A DNA stretch of 64,000 nucleotides from contig NZ_JAANIH010000010.1 in the NCBI RefSeq assembly GCF_014529705.1, forward strand, positions 107,564-171,563, written 5' to 3'. The notes under the pieces were generated by a model. It did no database searches. It had not been told where the DNA came from and worked only from the letters and a program-made list of their open reading frames with translations. Of this stretch, positions 7,996-16,032 are shown in pieces (position 1 is the first letter of the stretch; every line of letters begins with the position of its first letter). Both the position numbers and the translations under genes were made by a program. The DNA is from Bradyrhizobium campsiandrae. Lineage in GTDB: Bacteria; Pseudomonadota; Alphaproteobacteria; Rhizobiales; Xanthobacteraceae.

Positions 7996-8429
7996 ATGTC
8001 CTGCTCGACACCAACGTGCTCTCCGAGGTTCGCCGGCCGGCGCCAGATCCGAAGGTGCTTGCCTGGCTCGATGCGATCGACGAGGACCGGGCCTTCATCA
8101 GCGTGACATCGATCGCCGAGCTCCGGCGCGGCATCGCCCTGATGGACGACGGCCGCCGTCGCGAAGCGCTGACGGCCTGGCTCGCAGAGGATCTGCCGGC
8201 GCGTTTCGCCGGCCGGATCCTGCCGATCGACCCGGCGATCGCCGCACGCTGGGGCGATCTGATGGCACATGCCCGCCAGAGCGGCTTTGCCCTTTCGGTC
8301 ATGGACGGGTTTTTCGCAGCGACGGCTCTCGACCGCGAACTCATGCTCGCGACCCGCAACACCAAGGATTTTGCTCCGCTGGGCGTGCCGCTGTTGAACC
8401 CCTGGACAGATGAAGGAGTCTCGGGATGA
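7992..8429 (+). CDS. vapC: PIN-domain ribonuclease toxin (VapC/FitB type)
   Basis: The 145-residue protein is a full-length PIN nuclease. Acidic active-site residues appear in LLDTNVLSEV (residues 3-12), SIAELRRG (about 40), LSVMDGFFAATAL (about 100) and ATRNTKDF (about 122). This quartet coordinates Mg2+/Mn2+ for RNA cleavage in the family. Pairing with a Phd-type antitoxin and the LSEVRRP segment resemble FitB/VapC toxins. It overlaps the antitoxin upstream (ATGA) and the hypothetical gene downstream (ATGA), so four genes including a recombinase may share one message. Likely role: plasmid maintenance by post-segregational killing. Confidence 0.9.
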   Translation: MNVLLDTNVLSEVRRPAPDPKVLAWLDAIDEDRAFISVTSIAELRRGIALMDDGRRREALTAWLAEDLPARFAGRILPIDPAIAARWGDLMAHARQSGFALSVMDGFFAATALDRELMLATRNTKDFAPLGVPLLNPWTDEGVSG

Positions 8430-9514
8430 CTGCCCCTGCCCGTCTCCCGGACGTCGCCTCGCTCGAAGCCGTCCTGGCGGGTCTCGATCCGGCCTCGGCC
8501 GACGCGGACCTCATCCCGGCGCTGGCCGCCGCCTTTCCGGGCTTCGCCTTCGGCGTTGCGCCGGTCGACGACGAATACTGGCGCGACACAAGGTCGGTCC
8601 TTCGGCCGGACGGCACCCGGATCGGCGAATTGCGGCCATGGATGACGGCCGAGCTCGCGAAAGACAACGGCGACATCGCGGCGGTGTGGCGCCGCCTGAA
8701 AGAGACCGATCTGCAGATCACCGAATGGCGCGGTACCAGCGCCTTCGTGTCCGCGCCAACAGGGCCCGGCGCGGCCGACTATATCCAGATTGCGCTTGGT
8801 CGCGAGATCGAGTGGCGCGCCGGCCCGATCGTCAATCCGAACTACCGACCGTGGGGCAAGGAGGAACTGCTTGATCCCGCTTGGCCTCGGCAGGACCCGC
8901 TCCCGGAGACGGACCGTCTCGCCGGTCCGCTCTACCGCCTGCTCGATCGCGCCGGCGGCGCGGTGATTCACGTCCGCAGCTTTCTTGACCGCTGTAGCCG
9001 CGTCGAGCGGGAGAAGCGGGAGGCCAAACGGCCCGAATTGGAGCGTCGCGTCATTCGCGAGGTCGGGCCGGGCGGAACGCGCGAGACGCCGTTCCTCGAC
9101 GCGGTGCCGGACTATTTTGAATTTGTCCCGAGGGAGCCGCGGTTCTTTCAAGACTGGGAGGAATCGAGCGCCAGGCCGCAGCGCGTGTTCGCGCATTGGG
9201 CGCTCGACGCCCGCGATTACACCCACAAGGGCGAGCGCGAGGTCGGCTTTATCCCCCGGCCCCTGAAGCCTCCGAAGGAGCGGCTGCTAATGACGCCGGA
9301 GGCTTCGGTGCATGCGCTGATGGACCGGATCGAATCCGTCGACCGCGAGGTCGGCCTGCCCTTCGGCTGGTTCTTTCTGATGACCCATGGCCATTGGGTC
9401 GAGCCGGACGTTGGGCTCGCGATTGCTGAAGGTCTGAAGGCACAGCGCGTCCGCCTTCCTGACCCGGACGCCCGCGTGTTGCTGCGCTGGGCCGATCGAA
9501 GCTACGGCTTCTGA
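8426..9514 (+). CDS. Hypothetical protein in toxin-integrase operon
   Basis: I do not recognise this 362-residue soluble protein. It is Trp-, Arg- and Pro-rich (DDEYWRDTR near residue 48, TDLQITEWRGTSAFVSAPT near 93, NPNYRPWGKEELLDP near 140, VPDYFEFVPREPRFFQDWEE near 230), with no signal peptide, membrane span or nucleotide-binding motif. It overlaps vapC by four bases and ends 13 bases before the integrase ATG. That spacing suggests a role linked to the recombinase or the toxin, but function cannot be inferred. Confidence 0.65.
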   Translation: MTAPARLPDVASLEAVLAGLDPASADADLIPALAAAFPGFAFGVAPVDDEYWRDTRSVLRPDGTRIGELRPWMTAELAKDNGDIAAVWRRLKETDLQITEWRGTSAFVSAPTGPGAADYIQIALGREIEWRAGPIVNPNYRPWGKEELLDPAWPRQDPLPETDRLAGPLYRLLDRAGGAVIHVRSFLDRCSRVEREKREAKRPELERRVIREVGPGGTRETPFLDAVPDYFEFVPREPRFFQDWEESSARPQRVFAHWALDARDYTHKGEREVGFIPRPLKPPKERLLMTPEASVHALMDRIESVDREVGLPFGWFFLMTHGHWVEPDVGLAIAEGLKAQRVRLPDPDARVLLRWADRSYGF

Positions 9515-9527
9515 CGGAGCGCCGCCG

Positions 9528-10700
9528 ATGGACGACATCACCTCCCGCGTGCTGGTCTCCGATCCGGAAACCCGGCGGGCGCTGCAGCTCGACGCGCTCT
9601 CCGCGATCCTGCCCATGGAGCGGCGCGATCAGCTCGCCGAACTGCTCACTGACGACGACGTCGAGACACTGAAGCATCTCACGCGCGAGGGCGTGGGCGA
9701 GAACACCCTCCGAGCGCTCGCCTCCGATCTGGCCTATCTTGAGGGTTGGGCGAGGACGGCGACAGGGTCGCCGTTGCCATGGCCGGCGCCGGAAAGCCTG
9801 GTGCTGAAATACGTGGCGCATCATCTTTGGGACCCGGCCAAACGCGAAACCGATCCGCACCACGGCATGCCGACCGCGGTCGCGACCGAGCTGCAGGACG
9901 CCTTGCTTCTCCGCACCATCGGGCCGCACGCGCCATCGACCGTCAAACGCCGGCTGGCAAATTGGGGCACGCTGCACCGCTGGAAAGGGCAGGAGGGCCC
10001 GTTCCACGCGCCCAGTCTTCGCGCGGCGCTAAGGCTCGCGGTCCGAGCCAGCGTCCGGCCGCGGCAGCGCAAGAGTAAACGCGCTGTCACCCGCGACGTG
10101 CTCGACCGGCTGCTCGCGACCTGTCGCTCCGACCGGATCGTGGACACCCGCGATCTCGCAATCCTGCTCATGGCTTTTGCCTCCGGCGGCCGACGCCGGA
10201 GCGAGGTGGCAAGGCTCCGGGTCGAGCAGATCAGCGACGAGGCCGCCGTGCCGCTCGATCCCAAGGACCCGCGATCGCCGACTTTGCCGTGCGTGGCCAT
10301 CCACCTCGGCCGGACTAAAACCGGCGTCGCGGACGAGGCGGGGAGGGTGCTCCTGGTCGGTCCGCCGGTCGAGGCGCTGCGCGAATGGCTTGAGCGGGCC
10401 GACATCTCCAAGGGACCGGTCTTCCGTGCGATCGATCGCTGGGAGGCGTTGGAGGAACGGGCGCTCACGCCGCAGTCGATCAACCTGATCGTCAAGCGGC
10501 GCTGCGCCATGGCGGGCCTGGAGCCGCGGGAGTTTTCGGCGCATGGGCTGAGGTCCGGGTATCTGACCGAGGCAGCGCGTCAAGGCGTGGCCCTGCCTGA
10601 GGCGATGCAGCAGTCACAGCACCGATCGGTCCAACAAGCGGCGAGCTACTACAACGAGGCGGAAAGATCGTTTGGACGGGCAGCTCGCTTGATTCTCTGA
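9528..10700 (+). CDS. Tyrosine recombinase (site-specific integrase), second copy
   Basis: The 390-residue phage-type integrase has a core-binding N-terminal domain and a catalytic C-terminal domain. Visible catalytic residues are Arg in FASGGRRRSEVARLR (about residue 225), the Lys region LGRTKTG (about 265), HGLRSG (about 342) and the nucleophile Tyr in QAASYYNEAE near 375. The residue at the usual LGH position is in QQSQHRS, so the second His box is divergent. It is only distantly similar to the integrase at 3872. It ends about 50 bases before the first parS-like palindrome, so it lies directly against the replication module. Confidence 0.87.
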   Translation: MDDITSRVLVSDPETRRALQLDALSAILPMERRDQLAELLTDDDVETLKHLTREGVGENTLRALASDLAYLEGWARTATGSPLPWPAPESLVLKYVAHHLWDPAKRETDPHHGMPTAVATELQDALLLRTIGPHAPSTVKRRLANWGTLHRWKGQEGPFHAPSLRAALRLAVRASVRPRQRKSKRAVTRDVLDRLLATCRSDRIVDTRDLAILLMAFASGGRRRSEVARLRVEQISDEAAVPLDPKDPRSPTLPCVAIHLGRTKTGVADEAGRVLLVGPPVEALREWLERADISKGPVFRAIDRWEALEERALTPQSINLIVKRRCAMAGLEPREFSAHGLRSGYLTEAARQGVALPEAMQQSQHRSVQQAASYYNEAERSFGRAARLIL

Positions 10701-10747
10701 TCCACGACGGCCCCATTTAACGCCGGGCCTTGCTCCGACACAGGCCA

Positions 10748-10763
10748 GTTCTCAGATGAGAAC
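10748..10763. promoter_or_regulatory. parS: parS-like palindrome 1 (RepB-binding site)
   Basis: GTTCTCAGATGAGAAC matches the repABC parS consensus GTTNNCNGCNGNNAAC except for the central A. It lies 161 bases before repA and is nearly identical to the next palindrome. Confidence 0.72.
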
Positions 10764-10783
10764 TGGTGCCGGTGAATCGAAAA

Positions 10784-10799
10784 GTTCTCAGCTGAGAAC
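10784..10799. promoter_or_regulatory. parS: parS-like palindrome 2 (RepB-binding site)
   Basis: GTTCTCAGCTGAGAAC is a perfect 16-bp palindrome and a perfect match to the repABC parS consensus GTTNNCNGCNGNNAAC. RepB is expected to bind here for partitioning. Confidence 0.85.
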
Positions 10800-10818
10800 A
10801 CTCCGGCTGGGCCAAGTG

Positions 10819-10834
10819 GTTAATTGCCGTTAAC
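10819..10834. promoter_or_regulatory. parS-like palindrome 3
   Basis: GTTAATTGCCGTTAAC keeps the GTT ends, central GC and AAC, with one departure from the parS consensus (T for C at position 6). It lies 35 bases after site 2, close to the 36-base spacing between sites 1 and 2, and sits at the repA promoter. Confidence 0.5.
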
Positions 10835-10908
10835 CCTTATTTGCTTGACCGACTCGGAGAAGTCGCCGAATTTACGCTCAATGTGGAAAATTTGGATACC
10901 GAGCGTAT

Positions 10909-12132
10909 ATGACGGCTCTAGCAGCAAATGACGCTAGCCACCGGACCGGCAAGAAAGTCCGCTCTCTAACGCGGCTTGTGGAGTCGGATGCCGATCTTCT
11001 GAGCGCCCAGCTCAAGGAGTTGCGGCTGCGCGCGTTTCCGCCGTCGTCCCTGAAAGAGCTTCGCAAATTCACCTCCGGCGAAGCAGCAAAGCTGATCGGC
11101 GTTACTGACGCCTACATTCGCCATCTCTCACTTGCCGGCGACGCCCCTGAGGCAGAGAAGACGGCCCGTGGGCGCCGCCTGTTTTCCCTTGAGCAGGTGC
11201 ACGAGATCCGACGCACCCTTGCGAAGACCAAACAGAGCTACGTCCCGAACCGGCGGGAAGGGGAGCATCTCCAGGTCATCGCCGTCACGAACTTCAAGGG
11301 CGGCTCCGGCAAAACCACTACCGCCGCCCATGTGGCTCAACACTTCGCGATGAGGGGTTATCGCACTCTCGCGATTGATCTGGATCCTCAAGCATCGCTT
11401 TCTGCCCTATTCGGCCTCCAGCCGGAATTTGATCTCCAAGAGAACGAAACGTTGTATGGCGCAATCCGCTACGACGATGCGCGCCGGCCATTGTCCGAGA
11501 TCATCCGAAAAACCTATTTCTCGGGCCTCGATATCGTTCCGGGCAATCTGGAGCTCCAGGAGTTCGAGCACGATACACCCAAGGTCCTGGCCGAACGGAA
11601 CCGCGGCTCCGAGCGCATGTTTTTTTCGCGCATCGCAAGTGCGCTCGCGTCAGTCGAAGACAACTATGACGTCGTCATTCTCGACTGCCCGCCTTCTCTT
11701 GGTTTTCTCACGCTCTCCGCGCTGTGTGCCGCTCGCAGTGTTTTGGTGACGATCCATCCTCAGATGCTCGATGTCGCATCGATGTCGCAGTTCTTGCACA
11801 TGACCGCGAGTCTTCTCGATGTTGTCGAGCAAGCCGGCGGCGACGCTGATTACGATTTCTTTCGTTACGTGATTACGCGTTTTGAACCCACGGACGGTCC
11901 TCAAGGCCAAATCGTTGGGCTCATGCGTAGTCTGTTCGGCGAGCGTGTCCTTACGACCGCAATTTTGAAGTCGACTGCGATCTCTGACGCAGGGTTGACC
12001 AAACAAACGCTGTACGAAGTCGGCCGCGAGAACTTTGTCCGGAGCACTTACGACCGCGCTCTTGAATCGCTCGATGGTGCGCATGCCGAGATCGAGAATC
12101 TTGTCAAAGAGGCATGGGGGAGGGCGGTGTGA
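10909..12132 (+). CDS. repA: RepA, repABC partition ATPase (ParA type Ia)
   Basis: The 407-residue protein has an N-terminal helix-turn-helix region (SGEAAKLIGVTDAYIRHLSLAG near residues 52-75) followed by a deviant Walker A FKGGSGKTTTA near 126. The Walker A' region YRTLAIDLDPQASLSALFG and Walker B YDVVILDCPPSLGFL follow. It is the ATPase that moves RepB-parS complexes and, with RepB, represses the operon. Three parS-like palindromes lie just upstream. A weak -35-like TTGACC occurs near 10854. The stop overlaps the GTG start of repB (GTGA), as is usual for translational coupling. Confidence 0.95.
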   Translation: MTALAANDASHRTGKKVRSLTRLVESDADLLSAQLKELRLRAFPPSSLKELRKFTSGEAAKLIGVTDAYIRHLSLAGDAPEAEKTARGRRLFSLEQVHEIRRTLAKTKQSYVPNRREGEHLQVIAVTNFKGGSGKTTTAAHVAQHFAMRGYRTLAIDLDPQASLSALFGLQPEFDLQENETLYGAIRYDDARRPLSEIIRKTYFSGLDIVPGNLELQEFEHDTPKVLAERNRGSERMFFSRIASALASVEDNYDVVILDCPPSLGFLTLSALCAARSVLVTIHPQMLDVASMSQFLHMTASLLDVVEQAGGDADYDFFRYVITRFEPTDGPQGQIVGLMRSLFGERVLTTAILKSTAISDAGLTKQTLYEVGRENFVRSTYDRALESLDGAHAEIENLVKEAWGRAV

Positions 12133-13112
12133 ACAAGCGACGTGACGCGCTCAAGGCCATGATGGCCCCAATTACCGCGCAGCCATCATCTGATGATCGG
12201 CAAACTCGCACGCCGGTCAAATCGGGATCGCTTAAGGCTATGGGGCTCTCTCTGCAGAGCCTATCGCAGGATGCCGACGAAGCGAGAGCACTCCGTGAGC
12301 AACTCGCTGGCGGAGATCACGTGGTGGAGCTCGATCCCACACTGATCGATCCGTCCTTTATTCGCGACCGGTTGGACGATGCGAAGGCTGCGGAGTTTGA
12401 AGCCTTCCAGGCCAGCATTGCCGAACATGGGCAACAAGTCCCGATTCTCGTCAGACCGAGCTCTCAAACCGAGGGGCGATATCAAGTCGCATATGGGCAT
12501 CGGCGGCTAGAAGCGCTGCAGCGCCTTGGCCGACCGGTTAAGGCAATTGTCAAACACCTGAGCGACGAACAACTCGTAGTGGCCCAGGGCCGGGAAAACC
12601 TCGAGAGGCGCGATCTCTCTTTCATCGAGCGCGCGCTTTTCGCAGCGCGGCTTGAGGATCACGGGTTCGCTCGGTCAGCGTTGACGGCAGCCTTGGCAGT
12701 TCACAAGGGCAATCTATCCACGATGATCACGGTCGCACGCAGCGTCCCCGAAGAGCTCATTATCGCCATCGGTCCGGCCCCTAAGGTTGGTCGGCCCCGG
12801 TGGGAACAATTGGCTGAACTCCTCACAAAGACTGGAGACAGATGGCGCCAGGCGATCGCGTCGACTGGGTTCGATGCACTTGAGAGCGACACGCGGTTCG
12901 CCCGGGTTCTGAAGGGGCTGTCACCACGTCAGCCCAAAAAGACCAAGCAGCTCATTAAGTCAGATACTGGCGCTCCCCTCGCGCAGATCGTGCAGGGAAA
13001 AGATCGCCTTCAATTCACGATCGAAGAGAAATCAGCGCCAGCTTTCGGGTCTTACTTGATTGAACAGCTACCCGAAATCTACGCGGCGTTTCGACGTCGC
13101 GCCGATGCGTAA
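12129..13112 (+). CDS. repB: RepB, repABC centromere-binding protein (ParB family)
   Basis: This 327-residue ParB-family protein has an N-terminal region VVELDPTLIDPSFIRDR, the ParB/sulfiredoxin fold with IAEHGQQVPILVRP and YGHRRLEAL (about residue 125), and the NLERRDLSFIERALFA segment before an HTH. It binds parS and, with RepA, partitions the plasmid. GTG at 12129 is preferred over ATG at 12114 because the product then begins MNKRRDALKAMM, typical of RepB, with GAGG about 5 bases upstream and a GTGA overlap with repA. The gap to repC (193 bases) holds the counter-transcribed RNA. Confidence 0.93.
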   Translation: MNKRRDALKAMMAPITAQPSSDDRQTRTPVKSGSLKAMGLSLQSLSQDADEARALREQLAGGDHVVELDPTLIDPSFIRDRLDDAKAAEFEAFQASIAEHGQQVPILVRPSSQTEGRYQVAYGHRRLEALQRLGRPVKAIVKHLSDEQLVVAQGRENLERRDLSFIERALFAARLEDHGFARSALTAALAVHKGNLSTMITVARSVPEELIIAIGPAPKVGRPRWEQLAELLTKTGDRWRQAIASTGFDALESDTRFARVLKGLSPRQPKKTKQLIKSDTGAPLAQIVQGKDRLQFTIEEKSAPAFGSYLIEQLPEIYAAFRRRADA

Positions 13113-13150
13113 ACCGCGTTCCCGCAATACGAAGAAGGATTCATAGCGGC

Positions 13151-13187
13151 AAAAGAAAAGGCCCCCAAACGTTTCCGTCCGGAAGCC
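13151..13187 (-). terminator. Intrinsic terminator of the repB-repC ctRNA
   Basis: Read on the minus strand, GGCTTCC (13187-13181) pairs with GGGGGCC (13166-13160, two G-U pairs) and is followed by TTTTCTTTT. Confidence 0.72.
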
Positions 13188-13208
13188 CTCTCTTGTCTGT
13201 TTGGCGAC
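13151..13208 (-). ncRNA. ctRNA (antisense regulator of repC), first replicon
   Basis: repABC plasmids carry a small antisense RNA between repB and repC that limits RepC synthesis. On the minus strand here a -35 TTGACT (13241-13236) is followed, with a weak -10 region near 13220-13213, by about 58 bases ending in a strong intrinsic terminator. Position, orientation and size fit known ctRNAs. The -10 is poor, so the 5' end is approximate. Confidence 0.7.
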
Positions 13209-13305
13209 TGACAGAGAATCACTTCCGCGAATCGCAGTCAAGTGTCTCGTGAGAGACGGCGTCGTTTTGGCGAGCCGAATTCCTTTGCCCTGAAGAGGCA
13301 AAGAC

Positions 13306-14538
13306 ATGCAGTCACACTCTCCAACGACGCCCTTTGGGCGGCGATCATTGACACTTGCCCACGTGGCAAGCCAGATGGTGGCCACCGCGCGGCCACCCGA
13401 AAAGGTCGTACATAAATGGAAGATCTTTCACGCCATCTGCACGGCGCGGCCGCGGCTTGCCGTTTCCGAGCGTTCCTTGTCGGTTTTGAACGCGCTCCTG
13501 ACCTTTCATCCGGAGACGGCACTTACGGGTGAAGACGATCTGATCGTCTTTCCGTCGAACCATCAGTTGTCGCTGCGGACGCATGGAATGCCGGCGTCGA
13601 CGCTGCGGCGTCACCTGGCCGTTCTCGTTGACGCGGGCCTGGTGGTACGGAGGGATAGTCCGAACGGCAAGCGCTACGCCCGGAAGGGCAGCGCCGGCGA
13701 GATCGAGCTCGCCTTCGGCTTTGATTTGTCGCCGCTGGTTGTCCGATCGGAGGAGTTTGAGAGTCTGGCGGCCGACATTGAGGCCGAAGCCAGGGCGCTC
13801 AAGCTTGTCCGGGAGCGGATCACGCTTTGCCGGCGCGATCTTGCCAAGATGATCGCCACGGGCATTGAGGAAGGTGTTCCGACGCGTCGGGGAGGGCAGG
13901 GGCCGGCTGACTGGCAGGAAATCCACGTGGTCTTTCGCTCGATCGTTGACCAGATTCCACGCACCGCGACGCGGCAAGAACTCGAGCCGATCGCCGAAGA
14001 GCTGTCACAGCTTGCAGATGACGTCCTCAATCTTCTGGAAACACACGTTAAAACTACAAATCCTAGCGCCAATGAGTCCCATTCTGAGCGCCACATACAG
14101 AATTCAAATACAGATCCCTTTATTGATCTTGAACCTAGCCTTCCAGAAGGCAGGGCGGCGAGGATCGAGCCAAAACCTCAAGCGGCGAGGATGGCGGAAG
14201 GAACGTATCCGTTGGGAATGGTGCTGACCGCGTGCCCCGACATTGTCGATTACGCCAAGGGCGGCATCTCGAACTGGCGGGATTTCCTCGCCACCGCCGC
14301 CGTGGTTCGATCGATGCTGGGGATCAGTCCAAGCGCCTGGGAGGAGGCGCAAACAGTTCTGGGCGAAACCCAGGCCGCGGTTGTCGTCGCCTGCATCCTC
14401 CAGCGCGGCGCGGCGATCCGCTCCGCCGGTGGCTATCTGCGCGGTTTGACGCGGAAAGCCGAGGCCGGGGAGTTCTCGCTCGGACCGATCCTCATGTCGC
14501 AAATCAATTCGCGTCTCCACGAAAAGCGGCGGGCGTGA
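13306..14538 (+). CDS. repC: RepC replication initiator, first copy
   Basis: The 410-residue RepC initiates repABC plasmid replication at an origin inside its own gene. The family N-terminus is clear: TTPFGRRSLTLAH, VHKWKIFHAICTAR, then winged-helix region MPASTLRRHLAVLVDAGLVVRRDSPNGKRYARK (about residues 93-126). The C-terminal domain has CPDIVDYAKGGI and LGISPSAWEEA. A low-complexity linker (about residues 245-300) separates them. A second RepC of the same length lies at 16660 with very similar N-terminal and C-terminal blocks. Expression is likely limited by the ctRNA in the preceding intergenic region. Confidence 0.95.
   Translation: MQSHSPTTPFGRRSLTLAHVASQMVATARPPEKVVHKWKIFHAICTARPRLAVSERSLSVLNALLTFHPETALTGEDDLIVFPSNHQLSLRTHGMPASTLRRHLAVLVDAGLVVRRDSPNGKRYARKGSAGEIELAFGFDLSPLVVRSEEFESLAADIEAEARALKLVRERITLCRRDLAKMIATGIEEGVPTRRGGQGPADWQEIHVVFRSIVDQIPRTATRQELEPIAEELSQLADDVLNLLETHVKTTNPSANESHSERHIQNSNTDPFIDLEPSLPEGRAARIEPKPQAARMAEGTYPLGMVLTACPDIVDYAKGGISNWRDFLATAAVVRSMLGISPSAWEEAQTVLGETQAAVVVACILQRGAAIRSAGGYLRGLTRKAEAGEFSLGPILMSQINSRLHEKRRA
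14040..14130. other. Candidate oriV: AT-rich tract inside repC
   Basis: This tract, which encodes the RepC linker, is markedly AT-richer than the rest of the gene (for example GTTAAAACTACAAATCC near 14048 and CAGAATTCAAATACAG near 14098). In characterised repABC plasmids the origin lies in an AT-rich stretch in the middle of repC. No iterons are visible. Confidence 0.4.
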
Positions 14539-14899
14539 CGCGATGGCGACCTCACCTCCACATCGTCGTTTTGCCCTGCGTTCTCGAACTCGCCGCATGC
14601 TGGCGACTAACCACGAACGGTTGATCGAGCGACCCGAGAGCCGTCGAAAACTGAAACTGCGCGGCCGTCCGACGGTGTGCAGTTTCGCCGCCGTCGAATC
14701 GCACGCTGCCTGGGGATCGCCGGGTCGATCGTATCCATCAGCCCGCGTCGGGGCTTCCGAAATGTCCCCGATCGGGAGGTGCACAAAAAGCCGCGACAAT
14801 GGGCTCGCCGTGCGTGTTTCTCGCGCCGACCAAGAGCCGGGTGCGCGCGGCGATTGCAGATCTCTCTCCGTCTGGGCTGTTGCTCCCGGTTACATGGCT

Positions 14900-15110
14900 G
14901 GATTCCTATGGCCGTCGACGGCACGTCGGCCCCTGGAGCCAAGAATTTTCCCCTGCCGGTTTCCCCTGCAAGCGGGACCCCGACCGGCATTCCTCGCGCA
15001 TGCGCCTGCGGCGCCAAAATTCGTGGCTCCAGCCGGGGCGCAGCGCTGCGCTTGCCCTCCGCTCGCCTCTGGCGTGCTCCGGCTCTGTTTCGTCTTCCCG
15101 GCCATGAACG
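14900..15110 (+). other. GC-rich, hairpin-forming leader upstream of ssb (no gene in 14539-15156)
   Basis: The 618 bases between repC and ssb contain no convincing gene. The second half can fold strongly: GCCGGT near 14957 pairs with ACCGGC near 14985 with extra C/G pairing inside, and GCGCAGCGCTGCGC near 15039-15052 is a perfect 14-bp palindrome. This may be a structured 5' leader of ssb or a noncoding RNA. I recall similar GC-rich leaders in related genomes but cannot confirm it here. Confidence 0.35.
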
Positions 15111-15156
15111 GATCGCCATCGCAACGGGGCACAGCCCCACAAGATGGAGAAAGACA

Positions 15157-15489
15157 ATGCGCAACATCGCCGAATTCACCCTCATCGGTCGGGTCGGAAC
15201 CATCAAGCAAGTCGGCAAGACCGTTCGCGTCAGCGTCTGCGCCAACTATCCCTTCAAGGACGACAAAGGTCAGTGGAAGGACGACGCGCACTGGAACGAA
15301 GTCACGATCTTCACGAAGGCGATCCAGTCCTACGTGAGCGAGCACGTCAGCAAGGGTGACCTCGTCCACGTCCGCGGACGGCTTCGGCAGAACAGCTATG
15401 AGCGCGACGGCCAGCGGGTTTACACCGTTGATCTTATCGCTCTGGAGGTCGGCCGGCTGGCGCAGGCCAGCGAGCGCGCCGCCGCATAG
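15157..15489 (+). CDS. ssb: Single-stranded DNA-binding protein, plasmid type
   Basis: The 110-residue protein is a short OB-fold SSB: FTLIGRVGTIKQVGKTVRVSVC, WNEVTIFTKAIQSYVSEHVSKGDLVHVRGR and YTVDLIALEV are the expected strands. It lacks the acidic C-terminal tip that recruits partner proteins in chromosomal SSBs. The ATG at 15157 follows GGAGAAAG. Longer upstream readings in this frame are low-quality sequence. It likely protects single-stranded DNA during plasmid replication or conjugative transfer. Confidence 0.88.
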   Translation: MRNIAEFTLIGRVGTIKQVGKTVRVSVCANYPFKDDKGQWKDDAHWNEVTIFTKAIQSYVSEHVSKGDLVHVRGRLRQNSYERDGQRVYTVDLIALEVGRLAQASERAAA

Positions 15490-15490
15490 T

Positions 15491-15526
15491 GAATCGGCGG
15501 GGGGGTTTCGGCCTCCCCGCCGATTC
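15491..15526 (+). terminator. Strong hairpin after ssb
   Basis: GAATCGGCGGGG (15491-15502) and CCCCGCCGATTC (15515-15526) form a perfect 12-bp stem with a 12-base loop just after the ssb stop. There is no U-tract, so it may be a 3'-stabilising or Rho-associated hairpin rather than a classical terminator. Confidence 0.6.
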
Positions 15527-15549
15527 CCGCCTTCCCGGTTGCGCTAATC

Positions 15550-15921
15550 TCAGTATGGCAATTTGCGTGATCGCGTCTGACGCGCAAGGCCACGCTCGGC
15601 TTGATTTTTCTTTTCGATTGCGGACACCAGCTCATCGTAATCGATACCGCTTTTATTCAGCGCACGACGGGCATCGGTATCGTTGAAGCCAAGCAATTCG
15701 AATACACTCATATTGAGGCTCGATGCGATGCGTTCGATGGTTCGGAACGTCGGATTCCCCCTGCCGCGCACCATCGTGTAGTAGGTGCCGCGCGCAAGGC
15801 CTAGCTTTCGCTGGAAGCGTTCCGTCCCACCGTTCTCGATTTCGAGTTGCTGGAGCCGGGCTGCAAGCATTTCACTCAGAACAGAATGATTGATCGCCTG
15901 GGGTTTGCGGACTGGTGACAT
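15550..15921 (-). CDS. XRE-family transcriptional regulator 1
   Basis: The 123-residue protein contains an XRE-type HTH (ERFQRKLGLARGTYYTMVRGRGNPTFRTIERIASSLNMSVFELLG, about residues 35-78) and a charged C-terminal helix. The start is taken at ATG 15921 (MSPVRKPQ) rather than an upstream one at 15966, since the extra residues are Pro/Gly-rich and fall in the promoter region. It is followed upstream by a second XRE gene in the same direction. The 111 bases between them contain the motif CAGTATATTGGACGTTGG, which recurs before the mob genes. It likely controls the second replicon or transfer genes. Confidence 0.75.
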   Translation of the reverse strand: MSPVRKPQAINHSVLSEMLAARLQQLEIENGGTERFQRKLGLARGTYYTMVRGRGNPTFRTIERIASSLNMSVFELLGFNDTDARRALNKSGIDYDELVSAIEKKNQAERGLARQTRSRKLPY

Positions 15922-15983
15922 GGCAGGTTGGCTTTCGGGTCCACCGGGAGAAACGCCGGGGAACATACACCAAGCCCGAGGTC

Positions 15984-16001
15984 CAGTATATTGGACGTTG
16001 G
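15984..16001 (+). promoter_or_regulatory. Shared 18-bp motif, copy 1
   Basis: CAGTATATTGGACGTTGG lies between the two XRE genes. It matches copy 3 (19511-19528) at 16 of 18 positions and copy 2 (16437-16419, minus strand) at about 14. The surrounding GTCCAGTATATTGGAC is an imperfect palindrome. It is a candidate operator for the XRE regulators. Confidence 0.5.
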
Positions 16002-16032
16002 AGAATTTTTACAGACAAGTCCTTGAAACGAC

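Noticed and set aside
7856..9226. 456-codon frame antisense to vapC and the 8426 gene
   Set aside because: It covers three convincing plus-strand genes with overlapping starts and stops, and its own composition is not protein-like.
14543..15337. Long open frames across the ssb upstream region
   Set aside because: They overlap ssb out of frame or extend it with low-complexity Arg/Ser/Pro sequence, have no good ribosome-binding sites and resemble no family.
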